Shown in pieces: positions 1 to 7,966 of a stretch of DNA of 13,687 bases. Location of the stretch: NCBI GenBank assembly GCA_014523685.1, contig JAATVT010000035.1, forward strand, positions 1 to 13,687, in the 5' to 3' direction. The notes beneath the pieces were generated by a model that saw only the letters and a program-made list of their open reading frames with translations, was not told where the DNA came from and ran no database searches. The first letter of the stretch is position 1. Each line of letters begins with the position of its first letter. A program made the translations under genes and the position numbers. The stretch is from Nitrososphaerales archaeon TH5893. Lineage in GTDB: Archaea; Thermoproteota; Nitrososphaeria; Nitrososphaerales; Nitrososphaeraceae.

Positions 1-116
1 ATGAACCACCGGCTAGTGCAGATAAAGATGAACCACCGGCTAGTGCAGATAAAGATGAACCACCGGCTAGTGCAGATAAAGATGAACCACCGGCTAGTGC
101 AGATAAAGATGAACCA
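1..116 (+). repeat. Perfect 27-bp tandem repeat, four copies plus a partial fifth
   Basis: Units begin at 1, 28, 55 and 82 and are identical over 27 bp. A fifth copy starting at 109 runs for 8 bases (to 116) and then diverges. The period is a multiple of three, so changes in copy number keep the reading frame. Perfect identity between copies indicates recent expansion or ongoing homogenisation. The array may extend left beyond the window. Confidence 0.97.
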
Positions 117-122
117 GGTTAA
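3..122 (+). CDS. C-terminal end of a protein with DEPPASADK tandem repeats (partial)
   Basis: An open frame enters from the left edge and stops at TAA (120-122). The 39 visible residues are four copies of the 9-residue unit DEPPASADK, the first lacking its D, followed by DEPG and the stop. The tail is acidic, rich in Pro, Ala and Ser, and probably disordered; such tails often act as linkers or surface-exposed extensions. No domain is visible, so the function of the whole protein cannot be stated. The same DNA is also open in frame 1 (MNHRLVQIK units, stop at 127-129). I prefer frame 3 because its composition is typical of low-complexity protein tails and because frame 1 would need a repeat of an unusual mixed basic/hydrophobic unit. 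The gene body lies outside the window. Confidence 0.6.
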   Translation, partial: EPPASADKDEPPASADKDEPPASADKDEPPASADKDEPG

Positions 123-169
123 TTCCTAAATCTGAATACAAGACAACTCTGGCGACAGGAGTTAGATTC

Positions 170-178
170 TACTATTTT
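170..178 (+). promoter_or_regulatory. Probable TATA-like box of egsA
   Basis: A TACTATTTT stretch is centred about 25 nt before the ATG at 199, the spacing expected for an archaeal leaderless transcript. The match to a TATA box is weak. A short imperfect inverted repeat (AACTC at 145-149, GAGTT at 159-163) just upstream may belong to the end of the preceding gene. Confidence 0.4.
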
Positions 179-198
179 CGTTAAGCAAGTTACCTTCG

Positions 199-1275
199 AT
201 GAAACTAAGTTTGGATCATACTCCTGCTCACTTGATGGAACTACCAAGGAAGATACTGATAGGAGACAATGTGATCGAAAGTCTTGGCGAATTTATAAAA
301 GATTTAAACCAAAATGCCTCGAAGATTGCGATCGTCACCGGTCACATTGTTCAAGCAAAAGCTGGAAAACAATGTCGTGCTTCGATCGACGGATCGTCGT
401 TAAAGAATTCATGGCATATAGTTACAGATGCCTCGATGGATTCTGTAAATAGGTTACAAATAGGTCTCGAAAAATACTCTCCCGATTTTATAGTGGGTCT
501 AGGTGGAGGTCGTTCGGTAGATGTTGCCAAGATGACTGCTTTTCGATTAGCCAAACCTTTTGTTAGCGCACCTACTTCCGCATCTCATGATGGCATCGCA
601 AGCCCTTTTGTCTCTGTGAAAGGGCTGGATCGACCCCATTCAATTAAAGCAAATTCTCCAATAGGAGTCTTGGCCGATACTAGGTTGCTTTCCCAAGCTC
701 CTATGAGGTTATTGGCAAGTGGCTGCGGAGATCTTGTTGCTAAGATTACTGCTGTCAGAGACTGGGAACTTGCGAGAGAAGAAAAAAATGAATACTTTGG
801 AGCCTATGCAGCCAATTTGGCGAGCATGAGTGCGGAAATAATCATTAAACAATCTCACAAATTCCGGAGCAACAGTATTTTCGGGGTTCGAACAATAATT
901 GAAGCCCTGATTAGTGCCGGTGTCGCCGCATGTATCGCTGGAAGTAGCAGACCTTGTTCAGGTTCGGAACATCTTTTCAGTCACGCCCTAGAATATGTTG
1001 CCGGCAATAACTGCGGGTTGCACGGCGAACGTGTAGGATTAGGGACAATAATAATGGCTAAACTTCACGGTTTAGACTGGAGGCAGATTGTAAGAACCCT
1101 CAAGGAGATCGGAGCTCCAACAACGGGCCAAGAAATAAACATAGGGGAGCAAAATATGGTGAAAGCCCTGCTACTTGCACCGTCTCTGAGACCCGAACGT
1201 TACACTATATTAAATAAGGCGAACTTGAACGAACAGTCTGCTAAGCGTGTATTGAAGGATGTGGATGTGCTTTAG
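199..1275 (+). CDS. egsA: sn-glycerol-1-phosphate dehydrogenase
   Basis: Reduces dihydroxyacetone phosphate with NAD(P)H to sn-glycerol-1-phosphate, the step that sets archaeal lipid stereochemistry; a cytosolic, metal-dependent enzyme. The 358 residues match the family length. Visible signatures are the nucleotide-binding GGGRSVDVAK (102-111), PTSASHDGIASP (125-136), and the expected zinc ligands Asp178 (GCGDLVAK), His258 within SGSEHLFSHAL, and His275 within CGLHGERVG. The first ATG is used. An alternative start at Met13 (MELPRKILIG), where family homology begins, is possible, but the TATA-like box fits position 199. The gene stands alone, 76 nt after the repeat-tailed gene and convergent with the FKBP gene. 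A T8 tract follows it. A housekeeping gene with no sign of transfer. Confidence 0.95.
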   Translation: MKLSLDHTPAHLMELPRKILIGDNVIESLGEFIKDLNQNASKIAIVTGHIVQAKAGKQCRASIDGSSLKNSWHIVTDASMDSVNRLQIGLEKYSPDFIVGLGGGRSVDVAKMTAFRLAKPFVSAPTSASHDGIASPFVSVKGLDRPHSIKANSPIGVLADTRLLSQAPMRLLASGCGDLVAKITAVRDWELAREEKNEYFGAYAANLASMSAEIIIKQSHKFRSNSIFGVRTIIEALISAGVAACIAGSSRPCSGSEHLFSHALEYVAGNNCGLHGERVGLGTIIMAKLHGLDWRQIVRTLKEIGAPTTGQEINIGEQNMVKALLLAPSLRPERYTILNKANLNEQSAKRVLKDVDVL

Positions 1276-1290
1276 GATTTTGCATAATTC

Positions 1291-1310
1291 ACCTAATTTT
1301 TTTTGTTGTT
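1291..1310 (+). terminator. T-rich terminator of egsA
   Basis: A T8 run (1297-1304) followed by GTTGTT lies 16-30 nt after the egsA stop, typical of archaeal T-tract termination without a strong hairpin. A small hairpin (TGCTTT 1337-1342, AAAGCA 1346-1351) sits further downstream. The rest of the convergent gap to 1503 shows no convincing gene. Confidence 0.55.
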
Positions 1311-1503
1311 GATAAAATAGGCTTATGGTCGAATAGTGCTTTGTAAAAGCATCATGGGTAATCTCCTTTAGTACGTTGAACCTGCGAAGTCTTGCACGCA
1401 TTGTCAAGAATTGTTCTCCGTATTAAACCTAGATGGCATTCTTATGCGATAAACTTGCAACTAATAAAGAGGTGTGTAATCAGCTAGAAATTCTGCATAA
1501 AAT

Positions 1504-2277
1504 CTATGCCGAAGTTGGTTGGGATACTTCAGTACTCTTCTCTAGAGATTGTCGTTTTTGATCATCCTGATCATCCTGTTTCTTCGAGACTGAAGACTTC
1601 AATGCATAGGTCTCTACAAACTTCGCATTATCTACTCGGGGTACGAATTTGAAGATATCATTTGATATAGCACTCTTGATAATTTGCAACCCGTCGACAA
1701 GGAAGGTTTCTTCGGGGAGATCAATTTGTACTCCCGATCCTTCAATGTTAAACTTTATCTTTTGATCATCTATTGGCAATCGCCTTTTTATTATAGACAG
1801 CACCTTTTCGTTATCGTCATCGAGTTTTTTTGTTATCTCGAGATCATAAATTAGAGTGCGTCCTGCGAACCGATGGTTAAAATCGACCTGAACCCGTCCA
1901 GAGCCGATGAATCTCACAATCCCCACGCGTTCGTCAAGTTCAATAGTGTCTCCCACCCTAGCCTCGTCGGCCTTATCACCAAGTTTGCGAAGGGGAATCA
2001 TCCGTACTTTGTTTTGAACTCTTTCTCCAAAGCCTTTATCTGGAGGAATTTCAATCTTTAATTTATCACCCGCACTTGCATTTTTCAAAGCATCGTCAAG
2101 TCCACTTAATACCCATCCTTCGCCTACTGAGATCAGTCGTGGCTCGTATCTACGAGTCATATCATATAGATCTGATTTCTTCGCTTCTTCTTCTCTGGTC
2201 GTCTCGAAGGTAAGATCGGTCTCCTTGACCTTTGCTGTATAGTCTATTAGAATGAGAGACCCCTTTTCAAGCGTCAT
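1504..2277 (-). CDS. SlyD-like FKBP peptidyl-prolyl cis-trans isomerase, long archaeal type
   Basis: A protein-folding helper that catalyses cis/trans isomerisation before proline and probably acts as a chaperone; likely cytosolic, as no signal peptide is seen. Of 257 residues, about 5-85 and 130-150 form a split FKBP domain (VGEGWVLSGLDDAL at 51-64; VDFNHRFAGRTLIYDLEI at 131-148, the SlyD-type closing segment). Residues about 85-130 form the inserted flap chaperone domain. A further domain at about 155-225 is as in long archaeal FKBPs of the FKBP26 kind. The last 30 residues are a Lys/Gln/Asp/Ser-rich disordered tail that includes a DDQDDQ duplication. There is no His-rich metal tail as in bacterial SlyD. 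The ATG at 2277 has an AT-rich box 25 nt upstream. It lies 70 nt downstream of the aminotransferase gene on the same strand but has its own promoter. Confidence 0.9.
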   Translation of the reverse strand: MTLEKGSLILIDYTAKVKETDLTFETTREEEAKKSDLYDMTRRYEPRLISVGEGWVLSGLDDALKNASAGDKLKIEIPPDKGFGERVQNKVRMIPLRKLGDKADEARVGDTIELDERVGIVRFIGSGRVQVDFNHRFAGRTLIYDLEITKKLDDDNEKVLSIIKRRLPIDDQKIKFNIEGSGVQIDLPEETFLVDGLQIIKSAISNDIFKFVPRVDNAKFVETYALKSSVSKKQDDQDDQKRQSLEKSTEVSQPTSA

Positions 2278-2297
2278 AAATTTCGCTATTGGTATAC

Positions 2298-2306
2298 CAT
2301 ATATTA
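2298..2306 (-). promoter_or_regulatory. TATA box of the FKBP gene
   Basis: Read on the minus strand the sequence is TTAATATAT, centred about 25 nt before the ATG at 2277. This predicts a leaderless transcript separate from the upstream aminotransferase gene. Confidence 0.55.
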
Positions 2307-2347
2307 AGCTTAATAGAATAGACAGGAACCCAAAACATTATCAAATT

Positions 2348-3493
2348 CTAGGCAATACCGCTAATCTTCTCGAATGCATTGGAGGCTGCTTCTGAGTTAA
2401 CTTTTAGCCCGAGCATGTTCATTGCTGAAATGATAGAAGCTAATGTTCTTGTTACGTGATACTTATTTACCTCTCCCATTGAGCCTATTCTAAAAACCTT
2501 ACCTTTTAGTTCGCCGAACCCCCCTGCTATGAGGACCCTAAAATCCTTGGCTAGTAAAGTTCTGAATTTCTTGTCATCCATCCCATCGATATATTTAGCA
2601 GCAATTACGACGTTACTACGTGCTTCCTCTACTGCAAATGGTGGAAGACCAAGTGCGTTTAGGCCGCTGTAAAATGCTTCAGCACATGTTCTATGTCTTC
2701 CAATCCTTTTGTCCAAGCCCTCCTCCAAAACAATATCGAGAGCTTCATTAAAGGCGTAGAACAGAGAGAGCGCAGGTGTAAACGGGGTTTCGAAACTATC
2801 CTCATAATATTTGAAATATCGCTTGAGGTTCAGATAAAGGATCGAAGGGGGATTTGAAAGAATGTACTTTTTAGCCCTATCACTTATTGAAATAGGCGAT
2901 ATTCCAGGGGGAGCTGCTAAACCTTTTTGTGAAGCCGTCACACAAATATCAATATTCCACTTGTCGACTGGCAATTCGTCTCCTCCCAGGATCGAGACTG
3001 CGTCAGCCACGAAGAACGCTCCATGACTCGAACAGAGCTGTCCTATTTTATCCATATATCTTATAGTTGTCCCGGTAGACGTTTCATTGTAGACTGCATA
3101 AATAGCCTTGGTGTCTTTGTTTTGATCAAGGACTTCCTCGATTTTATCATATTGAGGATTCTCACCATACGGCGCAGTTACACGAATCGCCTTGCCTCCC
3201 CAGCTGTCAATTAAATCGGCAAGCCTAGATCCAAATTCTCCACATACAGGAACAATAGCCTTATCACCTTTCTTAATCAGATTAACAACCGAAGCTTCAA
3301 CTGCTCCTGTGCCTGAGGTGGTTAAAAGAATAACATCATTTTGAGTCTGGAATGTCATCTTGATTTTTTCGACTAGTGATCTGTATAGCTGGCGAAAATC
3401 ATCACCTCTGTGATTAATAATAGGGGCTAGCATTGCGTTCATGACCCTATTTGGTACATTAGTTGGACCCGGCAACATGACTAAATATTCCAT
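2348..3493 (-). CDS. Class V PLP aminotransferase (alanine/serine-glyoxylate type)
   Basis: A fold-type I pyridoxal-phosphate enzyme of the alanine-glyoxylate / serine-pyruvate aminotransferase family, which converts glyoxylate to glycine or exchanges amino groups between serine, alanine and 2-oxoacids. In 381 residues (the usual length) one sees MLPGPTNVP (6-14), SGTGAVEAS (60-68) for PLP phosphate binding, Asp164 in VADAVS, the Schiff-base Lys190 in TASQKGLAAPPG (187-197 region), and Arg336 in FRIGSMGE, expected to bind the substrate carboxylate. Exact amino donor and acceptor cannot be read from the sequence; phosphonate-pyruvate or cysteine desulfurase roles are less likely given the N- and C-terminal motifs. 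It is divergent from the M24 peptidase across a 106-bp gap holding both promoters. Confidence 0.9.
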   Translation of the reverse strand: MEYLVMLPGPTNVPNRVMNAMLAPIINHRGDDFRQLYRSLVEKIKMTFQTQNDVILLTTSGTGAVEASVVNLIKKGDKAIVPVCGEFGSRLADLIDSWGGKAIRVTAPYGENPQYDKIEEVLDQNKDTKAIYAVYNETSTGTTIRYMDKIGQLCSSHGAFFVADAVSILGGDELPVDKWNIDICVTASQKGLAAPPGISPISISDRAKKYILSNPPSILYLNLKRYFKYYEDSFETPFTPALSLFYAFNEALDIVLEEGLDKRIGRHRTCAEAFYSGLNALGLPPFAVEEARSNVVIAAKYIDGMDDKKFRTLLAKDFRVLIAGGFGELKGKVFRIGSMGEVNKYHVTRTLASIISAMNMLGLKVNSEAASNAFEKISGIA

Positions 3494-3524
3494 TCTATTT
3501 GTCAGATAATCGAGATAGGGTGGG

Positions 3525-3534
3525 ATATTTATAA
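3525..3534 (-). promoter_or_regulatory. TATA box of the aminotransferase gene
   Basis: The minus-strand sequence TTATAAATAT is centred about 36 nt before the ATG at 3493, predicting a roughly 10-nt leader. The opposite gene at 3600 has two candidates on the plus strand, GATAAAAC (3558-3565) and TTTATA (3579-3584). The second is too close for the annotated start unless transcription begins inside the ORF. Confidence 0.5.
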
Positions 3535-3599
3535 TTAGGGCATGAACTTACGGTAGAGATAAAACTGGGATCTGATCGTTTATACCTATATTAGTACTT

Positions 3600-4682
3600 A
3601 TGCACAAAATTCACCGTCAGAATGTCTTAAATTGCGCAAAAAAAAGATTCGGATGTGATACAATAGCTGCGTTTAGTCCAGAGAATATATTTTATCTGAC
3701 TGGTTTTTGGGGAGAAGGCATCACAGTAATTAATGAGGAGGGGAAGACCATTCTTATAACACCGAGGTTAGAAACAGAAAGGGCAATCAATACCTCCAAC
3801 GATTGTGACGTCGTTACTGCAGAGCGGGGTGGTAGGTTGATATCCCATTTCGTGTCGGTTATAAAAAACAAGAAAACTTGTATCGATTGCCTCGACCACT
3901 CCATTTTTGAAACATTAAAACAGAGACTTAATAATCCTCAGGGATTGCTGACAAATAACCAGCCCTTCTTTGATGCTAGAATGATTAAGGATGAAAAAGA
4001 GATATCCACTATAAGTAAGGCTGCCGCTATTTTGGACAAGCTATATGAAATCTGCACAGAGAGAATCAAAGAGGGTTTGTCCGAACGCCGATTGCAAGCC
4101 ATCCTCATTTATCAGGCCATGAAATTGGGAGCGAGTCCTCCTTCATACAGGTGGACATTGGATCCCTTGATTATTGCTAGTGGGCCGAATGGAGCCCAAC
4201 CCCATGCACAGATCTCTGATCGTAAATTCAAATCTGGAGATATGATCATCGTGGACCTGACACTCAGACACAAAGGATACATTGCTGATGCGACACGAAC
4301 ATTCGGTTTAGGAACAATATCCAATGATATGAAAAAAGTATATGAAGTTGTACGTGAATCTCAGGAGTCTGGTGTCAAGGCAGTATCAGATGGTGTGACA
4401 TGCGGAGACATTGATCATACGTGCAGACAAGTTATCCAACAATCAGGCTTTAATGAATCCTTTGTACATTCAACAGGACATGGGATTGGTTTGGAAGTTC
4501 ACGAGCCACCTTGGATACGGGTAAAGAATAGACAGAAGATTAGGAATAATATGTCAATAACAATTGAACCTGGGATTTACCTGCAAGATAGATTTGGAGT
4601 AAGAATTGAAGATAGTGTGGTGGTAAGGGGTAATGAGAAAAATCTTTGCAGATTCACAAAAGAATTGATCGTAAAGGGATGA
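3600..4682 (+). CDS. M24 family metallopeptidase, Xaa-Pro aminopeptidase type
   Basis: A dinuclear-metal peptidase that removes N-terminal residues before proline (prolidase / aminopeptidase P fold). The 360 residues split into a creatinase-like N-terminal domain (about 1-125, with SPENIFYLTGF at 26-36) and the pita-bread catalytic domain. All five metal ligands are visible: Asp219 (IVDLTL), Asp230 (IADATRTF), His294 (STGHGIGLEVHEPP), Glu323 (TIEPGIY) and Glu337 (RIEDSVV). His202 (QPHAQ) and His301 match the supporting histidines of the family. Start: the ATG at 3600 gives a normal N-terminus. It is a single gene, with the convergent pantothenate operon beginning its 3' end 80 nt further on. 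Dipeptidase versus aminopeptidase specificity cannot be decided from sequence alone. Confidence 0.92.
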   Translation: MHKIHRQNVLNCAKKRFGCDTIAAFSPENIFYLTGFWGEGITVINEEGKTILITPRLETERAINTSNDCDVVTAERGGRLISHFVSVIKNKKTCIDCLDHSIFETLKQRLNNPQGLLTNNQPFFDARMIKDEKEISTISKAAAILDKLYEICTERIKEGLSERRLQAILIYQAMKLGASPPSYRWTLDPLIIASGPNGAQPHAQISDRKFKSGDMIIVDLTLRHKGYIADATRTFGLGTISNDMKKVYEVVRESQESGVKAVSDGVTCGDIDHTCRQVIQQSGFNESFVHSTGHGIGLEVHEPPWIRVKNRQKIRNNMSITIEPGIYLQDRFGVRIEDSVVVRGNEKNLCRFTKELIVKG

Positions 4683-4706
4683 TATACTACAACACTACAC
4701 GTTCTC

Positions 4707-4720
4707 CGAAAAAAATTAGA
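4707..4720 (-). terminator. T-rich terminator of the pantothenate/CoA operon
   Basis: On the minus strand a T7 run (4715-4709) lies about 50 nt downstream of the coaBC stop, in the convergent gap with the M24 peptidase gene. This is typical for archaeal termination. No strong hairpin precedes it. Confidence 0.45.
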
Positions 4721-4762
4721 TTATGTGCATTGAAACTATCTTAAATAATCTATCGCAACTCT

Positions 4763-6184
4763 TTATGATTGCAATCCAGCGGTTAGATGTTCTAATAACT
4801 TTCTCGCAATCAATTTTTTTTTCTGTAGCGGAAGAAAAACGATGTTTTTTTCCTTGTCTACTACTATAGCTTCATTGGTTTCAGACCCCATTTCAGATCC
4901 TTTTCTTCCAACATCAATTGCAACAACCAAATCGCATCTGCCTTCAGACATCTTCTTCAACGCATGGTTTGCCATCTCTTCATTGGATTTGTTGTAGTCA
5001 GCCTTGAATGCTACCAAAAAAATCTCGGCATTTTTGCTAGCAGTTCTCATTTCATCTACAATCTTCTTAGTAGAAGAAAGAGTTAAAACAAATGGGCCTC
5101 TTTTTCTTGTTTCAATTTTTTTCGGAAGTATTCTGCTAGGTTTGAAATCAGCAACTGCTGCGGACATAAAAGCGGCATCATAATATTTTGTCCCTAACTC
5201 TGAGATAACCGAATCGCACATTTCATCACTAGTATTAACTTTGATAATTCTCATTCTGGGTGCTTCTTGTAGTTCGTATGTCCCATGACCATATACTAAG
5301 GTAACATTTGCTCCCTTTGTATATGCTTCTTGCGCAATAGCATTTCCCATTCTACCAGAACTCAAATTGGATATTACCCTAATAGGGTCTATAAACTCAA
5401 CTGTACTTCCAGCTGTTATCAGAATATTTCGTCCTAAAAGGCTTTCATTTTGACCTTCATCTGTCTCTACAACTTGATCTTTTTTCTCATGTGTTATTTC
5501 CCTGCCGAGGCGAGGCAATGATGTTCTATCACCTCTAAACATATATGAAATCCCACGTAGGACTTCTTCTGGCTCCACCAGCTTGGCCTTATTTTCAGAA
5601 ATTGATGGGTCAATGAAATGTACACCCTGCTCTTTGAGACGTTGAATATTAGTGGTAACGAAGGCATTGAAATACATAGATTTGTGCATAGCTGGAGCGA
5701 TAAGTATAGGTATCTTCGATCCCAAGGCTACACTCAAAATAGATGTAACCGGTGTATCGTCTATTCCACTTGCCATCTTTCCTATAGTATTTGCCGTACA
5801 AGGATAGACAAGTATTAGGTCAGACCTATTGTAATCAGCAAGAAAAATGTGTTCCAGATTCGCACTGAGTTTGGTGATAACATTATTGCCTGATGCCCAT
5901 TTCATAATTTCACTTGTCAGCAGTAGATTAGACCCTGATGACATGACGGGGAAAATTTCAGCACCATGTCTAATTAGCAACCGCGTTAGGTCTATCGCCT
6001 TATACGCAGCTACGCTTCCAGTTATACATATCACTATTTTCTTTCCTACTAGGTCCACACCGAGCGAACAAAAAATATCCTTAACTAGAGGATTTTGTGA
6101 CTTGTTCATAAAATTAATTTGGTTATCTTCAATATCGTTCATATCGTTACTTTTTTCTCCCCTAGAATTTTTCGCAATTACCAT
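4763..6184 (-). CDS. coaBC: Bifunctional phosphopantothenoylcysteine decarboxylase / phosphopantothenate-cysteine ligase
   Basis: Joins cysteine to 4'-phosphopantothenate (CoaB, nucleotide-dependent) and decarboxylates the product with FMN (CoaC) to give 4'-phosphopantetheine. The CoaC flavoprotein half spans about 46-212: GKKIVICITGSVAAYK, catalytic His112 in LEHIFLA, CTANTIGKMASGIDD (129-143), APAMHKSM (163-170). A charged linker (about 215-250) leads to the CoaB half with ITAGSTVEFIDP (256-267), ISNLSSGRMG (271-280), AAVADFKP (342-349) and FKADYNKS (393-400). The bacterial clamp motif ACGDxGxG is absent; SISENKAKLVEPEE stands there, which agrees with what I recall of other archaeal enzymes. 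The ATG at 6184 gives a roughly 45-residue hydrophilic extension; Met15 or Met26 are alternatives. It starts 6 nt after the panB stop as the last gene of the operon. Confidence 0.95.
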   Translation of the reverse strand: MVIAKNSRGEKSNDMNDIEDNQINFMNKSQNPLVKDIFCSLGVDLVGKKIVICITGSVAAYKAIDLTRLLIRHGAEIFPVMSSGSNLLLTSEIMKWASGNNVITKLSANLEHIFLADYNRSDLILVYPCTANTIGKMASGIDDTPVTSILSVALGSKIPILIAPAMHKSMYFNAFVTTNIQRLKEQGVHFIDPSISENKAKLVEPEEVLRGISYMFRGDRTSLPRLGREITHEKKDQVVETDEGQNESLLGRNILITAGSTVEFIDPIRVISNLSSGRMGNAIAQEAYTKGANVTLVYGHGTYELQEAPRMRIIKVNTSDEMCDSVISELGTKYYDAAFMSAAVADFKPSRILPKKIETRKRGPFVLTLSSTKKIVDEMRTASKNAEIFLVAFKADYNKSNEEMANHALKKMSEGRCDLVVAIDVGRKGSEMGSETNEAIVVDKEKNIVFLPLQKKKLIARKLLEHLTAGLQS

Positions 6185-6190
6185 TGTGCA

Positions 6191-7126
6191 TCAATCATTT
6201 CGTAATTTTCTCTGTTGTTTCAATTTTCTCAACACTTTCCTTAACTCGTTTTTATCCATATGAAAGCTATTCGTGTCTTGTGGAAATTTTTTTTCCTTAA
6301 CATCTTTTCTATAAAGAGATATTGCGTCGAATATTGTTTCATATAAGTGAGCATAGTGTTTGACAAACCTTAGTTGAGCACCTTGATATAACCCAAGCAG
6401 ATCGTGTGAGACTAGGACTTGACCGTCACAATTCAAACCCGAGCCTATTCCTATTGTAGGAATTGAGAGATTTTCCGAAATCAGTGTAGCAACTTCATCA
6501 GTTACCATTTCTAAAACCACTGAAAAAGCTCCCGCTTCCTCCAGTTCTCTTGCATCTTCTAATAGTTTCAAGGCGGATTTTTCTGTTTTTCCGTGCAGCC
6601 GATTATTATTCCACAATGAAGACGTCTGAGGGGTAAAACCAATGTGGCCCATAACGGGGATACCGGCCGCTATTATGGATCTTATTAATGGTACTACTTC
6701 GGTTCCACCTTCGATTTTTACAGCATTACAACCTGCTTTGATAAAAAGTACAGCATTCTGAACTGCGTCAGCAACTGAGCATTGATAAGAACCAAACGGC
6801 AAATCTCCTATAGTTAATGCTCTTTTGACCGCCCTAGTGACGGCGCCGCAGAATACTAGCATTTCTTGCATTCCTATTGGGGCAGTATTATGATATCCAA
6901 GCATAACCATCGCTGCGCTGTCTCCGATAAGGATCCCATCGACTCCTGCCCTATCACAGATTAAAGCGTTAAAGTAGTCATAAGCAGTTACAATTGCTAC
7001 TTTTTCCTTTTTTTTCTTCATTTCAAGGAGATGGTTCACAGTAAGTTTCTCACCACTATTACCAGTGAAAAATTTGTTCTGCGTAGTGCTCCTACCGTTA
7101 CTCTTATTTGAAACTTCAGAAGACAT
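6191..7126 (-). CDS. panB: 3-methyl-2-oxobutanoate hydroxymethyltransferase (ketopantoate synthase)
   Basis: Transfers a hydroxymethyl group from a methylene-folate/pterin carrier to 2-oxoisovalerate, making ketopantoate for CoA. The TIM-barrel core shows TAYDYFNA (47-54), metal ligands Asp69 (IGDS), Asp108 (GDLPFGSYQ) and Glu139 (AVKIEGG), GHIGFTPQ (160-167), catalytic Glu206 (VVLEMV), and CDGQVLVSHDLLG (233-245). Spacings between these residues match the E. coli enzyme closely. At 311 residues it is longer than the usual ~265, owing to a ~25-residue Ser/Asn-rich N-terminus and a Lys/Arg-rich tail. An AGGAG sequence on the minus strand (7143-7139) lies 12 nt before the ATG and may help internal translation. 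It follows the phosphopantothenate synthetase gene by 21 nt. Confidence 0.96.
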   Translation of the reverse strand: MSSEVSNKSNGRSTTQNKFFTGNSGEKLTVNHLLEMKKKKEKVAIVTAYDYFNALICDRAGVDGILIGDSAAMVMLGYHNTAPIGMQEMLVFCGAVTRAVKRALTIGDLPFGSYQCSVADAVQNAVLFIKAGCNAVKIEGGTEVVPLIRSIIAAGIPVMGHIGFTPQTSSLWNNNRLHGKTEKSALKLLEDARELEEAGAFSVVLEMVTDEVATLISENLSIPTIGIGSGLNCDGQVLVSHDLLGLYQGAQLRFVKHYAHLYETIFDAISLYRKDVKEKKFPQDTNSFHMDKNELRKVLRKLKQQRKLRND

Positions 7127-7147
7127 GGAGGCTACTTTCTCCTACGT

Positions 7148-7966
7148 TTACGATCCCTTGATGTTTCCTCGCATAACTGATAATGATTCAATGAGATTCT
7201 TATGATTGTCATACTCCTTAACTATTCTTTTCATTACCATTTCTCTTTGTTTTCGTTCAAGGTCTTTCAGTTTTCTTACAACCATGATCATTTTTGGTAT
7301 TGCTCGGATCGCATTATCTACAATTGTTATATTTGCTGATCTTGCGGTTCTAGATCCAGGATTAAGATCGATTGCAACCACTATCTTGCCCATTTTAACA
7401 AGTGCTTCTGTCCGATCACCATCTTCTAATGGGACGAGCACAGTATCAGCTTTCATGATTCCTTTCGGATCGACCCGTCTTCGCTCACTTTGCAATTCCG
7501 GGATGACTGCCGACGCGCTTGATGTAACTCCAAGAATTTCTTTTGCGCCAAAGCGTTCCAGCTCTTTTTTTATGAGGCTTTCCCTTTTTATAGTACGATA
7601 AAACAAATTAACTTCAATTTTAGCTCCTATTAAATGACTTAATTCTACAATATTCTTTGCACAAAGCGCCACTAGGTTACCGTTAACAGAGATTACAGGG
7701 AATTTAGATAATAATAGGGCCGATGTGGCCGCCTCTATAGCACACTGTGCCATACTGCTTGTCTTTTCGCCTAATAGATAGTCAAAGGCTTCACCCCTTC
7801 CATGGGCTATCAATCCTTCGGATGCAACCAGTCCTTTCCTGTATCCGTCCACTAACATCTCCCGGATTAAGAGTGACTGTGCCCTAGGATGAGTTGGGGG
7901 TATATGAAAATGTGGATTATAATTGCTGTAGTCACCATCATAAATGTGATCACCATTATTTGTCAA
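7148..7966 (-). CDS. 4-phosphopantoate--beta-alanine ligase (phosphopantothenate synthetase, archaeal)
   Basis: Joins 4-phosphopantoate to beta-alanine with ATP, giving 4'-phosphopantothenate; this is the archaeal replacement for the bacterial PanC/CoaA order of steps. The 272 residues show the family's conserved stretches: IPPTHPRAQSLLIREMLVDG (22-41), GLIAHGRGEAFDYLLGEKT (51-69), NGNLVALCAKN (95-105), and VPLEDGDRTEALVKMGK followed by AIDLNPGSRTA (about 177-209). The start is a TTG at 7966, overlapping the end of the pantoate kinase gene by 11 nt. No in-frame ATG occurs before Met37, which lies inside the conserved region, so a non-ATG start is required. This overlap suggests translational coupling. 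Second gene of the four-gene operon. Confidence 0.95.
   Translation of the reverse strand: MTNNGDHIYDGDYSNYNPHFHIPPTHPRAQSLLIREMLVDGYRKGLVASEGLIAHGRGEAFDYLLGEKTSSMAQCAIEAATSALLLSKFPVISVNGNLVALCAKNIVELSHLIGAKIEVNLFYRTIKRESLIKKELERFGAKEILGVTSSASAVIPELQSERRRVDPKGIMKADTVLVPLEDGDRTEALVKMGKIVVAIDLNPGSRTARSANITIVDNAIRAIPKMIMVVRKLKDLERKQREMVMKRIVKEYDNHKNLIESLSVMRGNIKGS

Noticed and set aside
1..120. CRISPR array
   Set aside because: The repeats are directly adjacent with no spacers and keep an open reading frame, so this is a coding tandem repeat.
1210..1407. 65-codon minus-strand ORF overlapping the egsA 3' end
   Set aside because: Antisense to a certain gene over part of its length, no motif, no promoter, and it spans the egsA T8 terminator.
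1433..1561. 42-codon plus-strand ORF between egsA and the FKBP gene
   Set aside because: The protein looks plausible, but it runs 58 nt into the antisense of the FKBP gene, has no TATA box at the right distance and no known motif.
5580..5680. Missing bacterial Cys motif (ACGDxGxG) in the CoaC half of CoaBC
   Set aside because: At first it looked like loss of a key residue, but the ENKAKL-type segment agrees with what I recall of other archaeal CoaBC proteins, so it is likely lineage-typical.
5847..6263. 138-codon plus-strand ORF
   Set aside because: Entirely antisense to coaBC and the panB 3' end, both certain; the hydrophobic translation is typical of a shadow frame.
7206..7601. 131-codon plus-strand ORF
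   Set aside because: Antisense to the well-supported phosphopantothenate synthetase gene, with no independent evidence.
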